From CAIPAT01 sp037144075 (GTDB lineage: Bacteria; Verrucomicrobiota; Lentisphaeria; Victivallales; Victivallaceae), in assembly GCA_037144075.1 (NCBI GenBank), contig JBAWXM010000133.1, positions 1 to 13,030 on the forward strand: DNA of 13,030 nt, read 5' to 3'. The stretch's first letter is position 1; every line of letters begins with the position of its first letter. Positions 7,737-13,030 of the stretch are shown piece by piece. The position numbers and the translations under genes were made by a program. The notes beneath the pieces are model-generated. The model worked only from the letters and a program-made list of their open reading frames with translations. It searched no databases and had not been told where the DNA came from.

Positions 7737-10700
7737 TCACTTTGTTACGAACCGCTTACGTTCAACAATATAAATAGTTACGGGACCAAGCAACCCTGAT
7801 TCGATCAACGGAGATTTTTTGGTATAAGACTTATCGGTGGTACTGGCAATGCGTTGATTCTCTGGCAGAAACTGGTCGCCAATCAGCCGGTTCGGCCAAA
7901 GGTTGGTAACCTTGACTTCCAATATATTCCTGCCCGGCTTCGCCAAATTGGAAAGTTCTACTCGGAATGGCGGTTTCCAAAGAACTCCCAAATCTACATC
8001 GTTAAAGCGCACCTCCGCCACATATTTTACATCGCCAAGGTCAAGATATAGAGCCTTGTCTTTGCTGACTAATTCGGGTCGGAGTTCAATCTCGCGGCGA
8101 TAGATTGCGGTGCCGGAAAAGTATTTAACTCCAGCATTAGCGTGTTTTGTCCAGGAAATTAAATTATTTAATACTACTGACGCAGGGGCTCCGTAACCGG
8201 CTGGGAAGCTTAAGTCCCACGGGCCGGCAATCTTCAACGGGGATGAGATATTTTCCGCCTGAACGTGCATGCTTTTCCCGGTTTTCGTCCTAAATTCGTA
8301 TTTGCCTGATTCCCAAATGTTCAAGTCCGCCGTTGCGTTTTCACCCTGCAACAATTCGATGACAGGAGTACTCTTGAACGACTGCGCACCGGGAAATATT
8401 TTCTCACCGTTTCTGGACAGCGACACAATATTATCAGTTGCCGGTCGTCTGAACACCACAAAAACTGAACCCAGCGGGTCAAGGCGCAACGATAACCGCG
8501 CGCACCCTTCCACTTCGTCATATACCGCAGGACTGGCGATTTTCCCTGTGTCTGGCATCCATAATTCCGGTGCTTTGCCGCTAACCCGGAATGTACCCAT
8601 GATATCTTCATAACGGTTTCTCTGATTTGCCACGAAGTAGATATCCGCATCCTGCGTATGACGGTGAACAAAGCGGATGGCAGAATCTTTCTGACTGCTT
8701 ATAAACTCAAAATCCGGCTTGATACCGTCAGACAACAGCAGTGATTGCAGACTTTTGCCCCAAACCACCTTGCCTTTGCCAAATACATGTTCCTTGACAT
8801 CTCTGCCATCACACGCACCCCATACTTTATCTGCAAGCCCGCTGACCTTGGCATCACATGCCGGGTAATCGGTCAAGCTGGGCGACTGTACAGGTCTGGG
8901 ACCAACCACGGTAGCTCCGGCCTCAACCAATTCGGCAATTTTACGCAAAATATGCGGAGTCATATTTGTCTCATCAGGAAGAACCAACAACCGGTAACTC
9001 ATACCATCAGGCAGTACTATTTTCCCGTCCTTTACAGACATCCGGGTCAATAATGTTTCGGCGTTGAACTCGTCATAGCTGTATCCAGTTGGAATTAAAG
9101 TTGGCTCGATGCACATCCAATATGGAATTCCCTCCCCCCGGTAGTAGCACACATCGGCAACATACTGCCCTTGCTGCAGCAGATACGAACATCGGGCTAG
9201 ATAGTTCCAAAAAGCGTGGCTTTGTCCCCACCAGGTAATATTTCGGTCAGTGATAACTCCCCATAACGGGCACAAACCCGGCTTGCCGTCAAGTTTTGGC
9301 TGGTGAGCGTATGCTGTAGAGTTTATCGAATTTACCCCCTCACAAAACGCACGGTCACCATAGGCTTTCAGAACAAAGGGATAGGTTTGCCACTTATCAT
9401 AGTTAATAAAGCCATCTGCAATAATCACTCGCTTGCCATAGATATGTCCGGCAGATGCCGCCGCCCTTGTGGAACTATCCATTGGCGTTGAAAAAGGGGT
9501 CAGCGAATCCGGCGGGCGTGAGACCCCTGACCAGAATTCCCCGCACGGTGTGTCTGTCCGTCCAAAGCACTGTAGAATATCGAAGCATCCGCCATAAGTT
9601 TCTGCCTGGAATCCAATGCCCTTGGAGTTAAAAAGCCGGGCGGCTTGACCATAATAATTGTCTGCATACAAATCGGCGATGGTGCGACGGTAATCCCAGA
9701 GAAAACGGTCACTGGCATCCGGATTATGGACAATTCTGCCGGTAAGCACAGGCAGATAAGGCAGTAAATCATACCCACGCCGCCGCTGAAATTCATCGCG
9801 AAATTTGGAGGTCCAGTTGGCAGCACCAGCCTCGTAGCTATCTATAAAAAAATTCCGCAAAGTCTTGCCGGATTGAGGACCGGCATCTTCAATCAGTTTA
9901 TTTGCCAAAGCTGCAAAGTGTATTTCCATGGCTTCACTATTAAATGGATCGACCTCATATCCTACACCTGCAGATGCTGAACCATGCGTTTTGACGCCCT
10001 GTGCGGTATGTCCGAACCAAATTATCCGCCAATTTCCCGGCGGGACATCCCATGCCAGACGTCCATCCGCACTTGTCTTTGCGCTAAGGTCAACCAGAGA
10101 GCCAGGTTGAACATCTGGAGCTTCAAAGATTTCAGCCCCCGGCCCTGACCTGAATTGAACAGGATGACCAGTGGAGATGCGGAGAGCTTTAGCCTCCCAG
10201 TCCTGAATACGTTTCTGCCCGGCCTGCTTCCCGATAGCGATGTTCCTGCCCTCAGAAAATACAAGCACCTCCGCTATTGAAAGCAACCCCGTCCTCTCAA
10301 TACGGATATATCTTGCCTTCTCGGCAGTGTATGCTTTGGGGTCTATTTGTGCTGCGGTTGAAATTTCAACCTTGATCCGGATACTCGGGTTTATGACAAT
10401 CCCAAGATTTTTCTTCCATAACACTCTCTTTTGACTGTCCAGTACGATAACCTCAGCATTGTTCAGTTGATCATTTATCATTCCGGCATCGTTTCTTCGC
10501 CAAATCTCAATTTCATCAATTACAGCATCTTTACCCAAATCAAGCTGCCACCAAGGCTTGAGATCGTTGCTGCCGGTATACGTTAACGAAGCATGTCCCC
10601 ATGAACCGTTATTATTGCCGTCAATAGCTTTCTCCGCGTCAAGACGATATGATGTCGAAGATTGCGTCGCACTAGCCGGACCATTACTTCTGGTATATAC

Positions 10701-11357
10701 GGCGTCCGGTTCACGGAAAGCTAATACCGCGATTGACCGGTAATATTTGTCCACCAGCGGTCCCGGCATGGGCAGCACTTTGTCAAACTTGGCTGGACCG
10801 GTTACTTGTTGCTCTGACCAGATAAGTTTCTGATTAGTATTTTCAACCGTAATCCATGGACCGCCACAGTTCCACCCGCTGCAATTTTCCACATTAACTT
10901 CAATCCCCAGCCTGGAGGCCTCTATTACCGCATGTTTAAAAAGTGCACGCCATTGTATGCCTAAAAAATCAGCGGGTCCTTTTACCGTGCGCTTGTCCCT
11001 CCAGCCGCCGAGATCATAAATCAATACCCTGCCGATACCCTGGCGCGACATTTCTTCTAGATCACGCGTAATCCCTTCATTGGTAATATTCCCGTCCAGC
11101 CACAACCACCAAACCCCCGGACGCGCAGGCTGCGGCGGATTAATAAACCCCTGAACCAAATCGTCCGGGTTCGCAACTGGATCTTTTTGGGCTAATGAGA
11201 GTTCAGCGCAGAACAACAGACATAAAACTGCAAGAATAATATGCCATTGCGCTTTCTCATTTATAATACTGCAAATCCTATGTGACGTGATTCGCCTGAC
11301 AACCTTCTGCAAACCGATAGTAATTATAATTTTCATCATGCGGTAAAGTGATATCAT
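7737..11357 (-). CDS. Secreted GH106-type glycoside hydrolase, candidate alpha-L-rhamnosidase
   Basis: A 1206-aa exported protein. The hallmark start of GH106 is clear: FINPPQPARPGVWWLWLDGN (71-90), then EGITRDLEEMSRQGIGRVLIYD (94-115). Further barrel motifs are FFIDSYEAGAANWT (503-516), DEFQRRRGYDLLPYLPVLTG (521-540) and FQAETYGG (583-590); D506, E509 and E586 are candidate active-site acids. A discoidin/F5-8C-like module is inserted at about 222-372 (AIDGNNNGSW, WWQLDLG, ARYIRIE). The C-terminus (about 1040-1195) is a GH2-like galactose-binding sandwich (LYLDLGDV, EVRFNDVDLGVLW, NILEVKVTNLWPNRLIGD). The family releases alpha-L-rhamnose, for example from pectic side chains. The signal peptide is unusual: the hydrophobic core is residues 39-50 (likely cut LSLA|Q57) after a 38-residue basic leader, and no closer ATG/GTG/TTG exists except TTG at residue 16. 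GAGGGG (11368-11373) lies 10 nt before the chosen ATG. Family confident; exact linkage not determined. Confidence 0.92.
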   Translation of the reverse strand: MISLYRMMKIIITIGLQKVVRRITSHRICSIINEKAQWHIILAVLCLLFCAELSLAQKDPVANPDDLVQGFINPPQPARPGVWWLWLDGNITNEGITRDLEEMSRQGIGRVLIYDLGGWRDKRTVKGPADFLGIQWRALFKHAVIEASRLGIEVNVENCSGWNCGGPWITVENTNQKLIWSEQQVTGPAKFDKVLPMPGPLVDKYYRSIAVLAFREPDAVYTRSNGPASATQSSTSYRLDAEKAIDGNNNGSWGHASLTYTGSNDLKPWWQLDLGKDAVIDEIEIWRRNDAGMINDQLNNAEVIVLDSQKRVLWKKNLGIVINPSIRIKVEISTAAQIDPKAYTAEKARYIRIERTGLLSIAEVLVFSEGRNIAIGKQAGQKRIQDWEAKALRISTGHPVQFRSGPGAEIFEAPDVQPGSLVDLSAKTSADGRLAWDVPPGNWRIIWFGHTAQGVKTHGSASAGVGYEVDPFNSEAMEIHFAALANKLIEDAGPQSGKTLRNFFIDSYEAGAANWTSKFRDEFQRRRGYDLLPYLPVLTGRIVHNPDASDRFLWDYRRTIADLYADNYYGQAARLFNSKGIGFQAETYGGCFDILQCFGRTDTPCGEFWSGVSRPPDSLTPFSTPMDSSTRAAASAGHIYGKRVIIADGFINYDKWQTYPFVLKAYGDRAFCEGVNSINSTAYAHQPKLDGKPGLCPLWGVITDRNITWWGQSHAFWNYLARCSYLLQQGQYVADVCYYRGEGIPYWMCIEPTLIPTGYSYDEFNAETLLTRMSVKDGKIVLPDGMSYRLLVLPDETNMTPHILRKIAELVEAGATVVGPRPVQSPSLTDYPACDAKVSGLADKVWGACDGRDVKEHVFGKGKVVWGKSLQSLLLSDGIKPDFEFISSQKDSAIRFVHRHTQDADIYFVANQRNRYEDIMGTFRVSGKAPELWMPDTGKIASPAVYDEVEGCARLSLRLDPLGSVFVVFRRPATDNIVSLSRNGEKIFPGAQSFKSTPVIELLQGENATADLNIWESGKYEFRTKTGKSMHVQAENISSPLKIAGPWDLSFPAGYGAPASVVLNNLISWTKHANAGVKYFSGTAIYRREIELRPELVSKDKALYLDLGDVKYVAEVRFNDVDLGVLWKPPFRVELSNLAKPGRNILEVKVTNLWPNRLIGDQFLPENQRIASTTDKSYTKKSPLIESGLLGPVTIYIVERKRFVTK

Positions 11358-11373
11358 CTCAATACAACCCCTC

Positions 11374-11391
11374 TATGAAGTTCTCTTCATA
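11374..11391. promoter_or_regulatory. Perfect inverted repeat upstream of the GH106 gene, candidate operator
   Basis: TATGAAG-TTCT-CTTCATA gives 7-bp perfect arms around a 4-nt centre. It ends immediately next to the GH106 Shine-Dalgarno (11368-11373), 17 bp before the start codon. On the minus strand a TATATT -10-like hexamer (11398-11403) lies just upstream, so a transcript from it would begin at or just before the repeat, the usual place for a repressor site. The -35 equivalent is poor. The centre is not the CpG typical of LacI-family operators. As RNA, the arms could instead form a small hairpin near the ribosome binding site. Confidence 0.35.
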
Positions 11392-11468
11392 ATTGTCAAT
11401 ATATATTAATTAACTTCCGGCTTGCCGTACGGTTTCAAACATCAAATCTTTATTTTGGTATTCTGATT

Positions 11469-12227
11469 TTACTTTTTATTCCGCAGGTAGTAGTAGTAGG
11501 ATGCAATTGCAGGTTGTCCGCGTTTGACATCTACCGCACGCATCGGCGCTACATGAAAATCAGCCCAGAGAATACCCATCAAGCCACCGTCATGCCGATT
11601 ATTCACTTCAAAATCCCGGTAAAGGGCGTTAATAGTATTTATACCAGCACCATTGCCATCACTATCGGCAAGGGCAATGGTTGCAGAAGCTCTAGTAACC
11701 ATATTTGTTTTGACATAAACACTGCTATAGCCGATGCCATTGCCGTAATTGAAATTGTACCCGTACCCGCCGCCATAATAAGGATACGTTTTATAATTGG
11801 TTTGATCAGCAGCAGAAAGTTTATCGCTCTGCCATTTCGGACAAACAAAACTGCCTCTCCCAAAATCAACATTGGAAGTGGCGCTGGCTAGGTTGATTTT
11901 GATGCCCATATAGGTACCGATTTGTGGCTTCCATAACCCAAAACCATACGACACACCGTGGTAATAACCATTGAGCATGGGGTAGTAATCACAATCTCCG
12001 ACATACATGCTTATTGCGTTTCCAAGTTGCTTCAGATTGCTTAGACAGGTGGTGGTACGCGCTTTGTCACGCGCCTTATTGAGCACAGGCAGCAGCATTG
12101 AAGCTAAAATAGCAATTATAGCTATCACAACCAAGAGTTCTATGAGAGTGAATTTATTGCTGGCAATATGTACCTGACATTCCGATTTTGCCTGTTCAAG
12201 AGGCTTTACTTCTATAATTTTATTCAT
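11469..12227 (-). CDS. Pseudopilin-like / DUF1559-type protein with N-terminal methylation motif
   Basis: From the chosen start this is 252 aa. A short polar leader precedes KFTLIELLVVIAIIAILASM, the type IV prepilin/pseudopilin methylation segment with Glu at mature position 5, followed by LLPVLNKARDKARTTTCLSNLKQLGNA, typical of DUF1559/type II secretion G-like proteins. The middle is Gly/Tyr-rich (PYYGGGYGYNFNYGNGIGY). Near the end NNRHDGGLMGILWADFHV resembles the H-X9-DG motif of this family, here H-X10-D-F. The residue before Phe is Lys, not the Gly usually required for prepilin peptidase. The start is set at 12227 because GGAGGG (12232-12237) sits 4 nt before this ATG; the ATG at 12239 would read through that site and lacks its own. 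Likely an inner-membrane or envelope-anchored protein. Its role beside a sugar regulator and a GH106 gene is unknown. Confidence 0.85.
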   Translation of the reverse strand: MNKIIEVKPLEQAKSECQVHIASNKFTLIELLVVIAIIAILASMLLPVLNKARDKARTTTCLSNLKQLGNAISMYVGDCDYYPMLNGYYHGVSYGFGLWKPQIGTYMGIKINLASATSNVDFGRGSFVCPKWQSDKLSAADQTNYKTYPYYGGGYGYNFNYGNGIGYSSVYVKTNMVTRASATIALADSDGNGAGINTINALYRDFEVNNRHDGGLMGILWADFHVAPMRAVDVKRGQPAIASYYYYLRNKK

Positions 12228-12231
12228 CATT

Positions 12232-12237
12232 CCCTCC
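12232..12237 (-). promoter_or_regulatory. Ribosome binding site that fixes the pseudopilin-like gene start
   Basis: GGAGGG lies 4 nt before the ATG at 12227 and 1 nt before the one at 12230. An in-frame ATG at 12239 overlaps this site and is preceded only by AT-rich sequence (TTTAAATATTTA), so the downstream starts are preferred. Confidence 0.7.
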
Positions 12238-12267
12238 ATTAAATATTTAAAAGTTTATGATTCATGT

Positions 12268-12288
12268 TTTATATTGCATTGCCACGTG
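12268..12288 (-). promoter_or_regulatory. Candidate promoter -10 with a CACGTG palindrome for the pseudopilin-like gene
   Basis: In the gap between the regulator and the pseudopilin-like gene, TATAAA (12268-12273, minus strand) is a fair -10 about 40 nt upstream of the start codon. A CACGTG palindrome (12283-12288) with partly symmetric flanks (T..CACGTG..A) falls in what would be the spacer between -35 and -10, and has the central CpG common in LacI-family operators. No good -35 is seen at 16-18 nt, so the promoter would be weak, activator-dependent or of another sigma class. The rest of 12228-12329 shows nothing else clear. Confidence 0.3.
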
Positions 12289-12329
12289 AAACTATCTTGT
12301 CTCACCCTGTTATGTCCTTTATTAAATTG

Positions 12330-13030
12330 TTAAATATTCATGCCCTGATTGGTTTGAACATGCAAAAAACTGTCGGTGTATATTCGACGTGATCCAACCT
12401 TCGGGTTTTCAATCCGGAACAAGCACTCCTGTAAGGCAATGTAACCAACCTGCTTCCAGTCCGTGCCTATCGTACTGACAGGATGATACTCAGGAAATAA
12501 GAGGGACTTCCCGTCTGTCGTTAAAATATTATATTTCTCAGTTGGCAGCGTTGAATATTTTTGTTTATATCTCTCGGCAAACTTGTTGTATTCTGTCGCA
12601 CTGAGAAATAGATAACCGCATTCTTCTGAATCCAGAATTTCTAAATCCGGAATATCCAGTTCAACCAACTCACTCTCGAACCCTGCCTGCTGCAGATGAG
12701 CATGAATAACTAATCCTCTGAATTTATACAGAGGGGAACTATGAGAAATTATTTTTATTTTTTTGATTGCCAGCTTTTCAAAATACTGTAAACTCTGTTC
12801 TGCGGCATTGATGGAATCAAGTGAAACAGTTGAAACAGTTCCATTGTATGAATTGTGCATTGAAACCCCGACGCAGGGACAATGTACCGGAATTGAATCC
12901 ATCATAGAGTCGTAACAGCCCAGGAGAATCAACCCGTCACAGGAACGTTCAACTGTTTCGAGCATTTCATATGTGATTTGATGATAGGCTACAAAATGTA
13001 GCTGGATGACCACATCTTTTGTGGATGCGG
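12330..13030 (-). CDS. LacI/GalR-type transcriptional regulator, sensor domain (N-terminus outside the window)
   Basis: The frame is open from the right edge (ASTKDV... before the first possible GTG at 13013) to a TAA at 12330, so the true start and the DNA-binding domain lie outside. The visible 233 or so residues match the periplasmic-binding-protein-like sensor of LacI/GalR regulators: CDGLILLGC and a short IPVHCPCVGVSMHN strand where others have IPVV.VD, VSLDSINAAEQSLQYFEKLAIKKIKII for the V.xD....A....L...G...I segment, KFRGLVIHAHLQQAGFESE for R..GF...L...G, and the C-terminal TIGTDWKQVGYIALQECLFRIENP before a final strand. No helix-turn-helix is visible in this part, so it should be N-terminal (LacI-like, or GntR-fused as is common in this phylum). 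It likely binds a sugar and controls the genes that follow, starting 102 bp downstream. Confidence 0.82.
   Translation of the reverse strand, partial: ASTKDVVIQLHFVAYHQITYEMLETVERSCDGLILLGCYDSMMDSIPVHCPCVGVSMHNSYNGTVSTVSLDSINAAEQSLQYFEKLAIKKIKIISHSSPLYKFRGLVIHAHLQQAGFESELVELDIPDLEILDSEECGYLFLSATEYNKFAERYKQKYSTLPTEKYNILTTDGKSLLFPEYHPVSTIGTDWKQVGYIALQECLFRIENPKVGSRRIYTDSFLHVQTNQGMNI

Noticed and set aside
10640..10700. Possible frameshift at the discoidin-like insertion in the GH106 gene
   Set aside because: The frame is continuous, and domain motifs before, within and after the insertion are all intact in one reading frame.
11394..11399. TTGACA on the minus strand as a -35 for the GH106 gene
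   Set aside because: At 16-18 nt spacing the -10 would be CATAGA or ATAGAG, which matches poorly and overlaps the Shine-Dalgarno, leaving the mRNA without it.
11420..11435. CCGTACGG and CGGCAAGCCG as a terminator after the pseudopilin-like gene
   Set aside because: The stems are only 4 bp with tiny loops and no T-run follows on the minus strand.
11514..11891. A 125-codon open frame on the plus strand, Ile-rich
   Set aside because: It is antisense to the pseudopilin-like gene and its composition reflects the Gly/Tyr-rich opposite frame.
12237..12239. Upstream ATG as the pseudopilin-like gene start
   Set aside because: The codons following it form the GGAGGG ribosome binding site for the next ATGs, and no Shine-Dalgarno lies before it.

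Overview
The window looks like a carbohydrate-degradation locus from the Planctomycetes-Verrucomicrobia-Lentisphaerae group, most likely a Lentisphaerota (Victivallales-like) bacterium. The main clue is a pseudopilin-like protein with the KFTLIELLVVIAIIAILASM helix, a form very common in that phylum. A LacI/GalR-type sensor domain, a large secreted GH106-type protein and a UroD-superfamily protein unrelated to heme synthesis fit the same picture. This placement is inferred from protein style; no rRNA or other marker gene is present.

All seven supported genes lie on the minus strand, so the locus reads from right to left. From upstream (high coordinates) to downstream they are: (1) the C-terminal part of a LacI/GalR-like regulator, cut by the window edge (12330-13030); (2) a short DUF1559/pseudopilin-like protein (11469-12227); (3) a secreted GH106-type alpha-L-rhamnosidase candidate of 1206 aa (7737-11357); (4) a secreted AXE1/CE7-like esterase (6223-7551); (5) a cytoplasmic UroD/MtaA-superfamily protein (4964-6214); (6) a secreted 1478-aa heparinase II/III-like protein with a C-terminal seven-blade propeller (499-4935); (7) the N-terminal half of a Gfo/Idh/MocA oxidoreductase, cut by the other edge (1-424).

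Genes 4-5-6 are tightly packed (8-bp and 28-bp gaps) and gene 7 follows after 74 bp, so 4-7 look like one transcript. The gaps upstream of genes 2, 3 and 4 (about 102, 111 and 185 bp) are large enough for control sites and contain inverted repeats. No gene-free stretch exceeds 300 bp, and I saw no tRNA, rRNA, CRISPR array, insertion sequence or convincing intrinsic terminator.

The most economical reading is a regulated pathway for a rhamnose-containing, acylated, acidic polysaccharide. The esterase would remove acyl groups, the lyase-like protein would cleave uronate linkages and the GH106 protein would release rhamnose, all outside the cytoplasm. The oxidoreductase, and perhaps the UroD-family protein (possibly handling methyl groups), would act on products inside the cell. 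The substrate is an inference; no transporter or SusC/D pair is visible here. The least explained parts are the UroD-like protein in this context, the lyase-propeller fusion, and the pseudopilin-like protein placed next to a sugar-type regulator.
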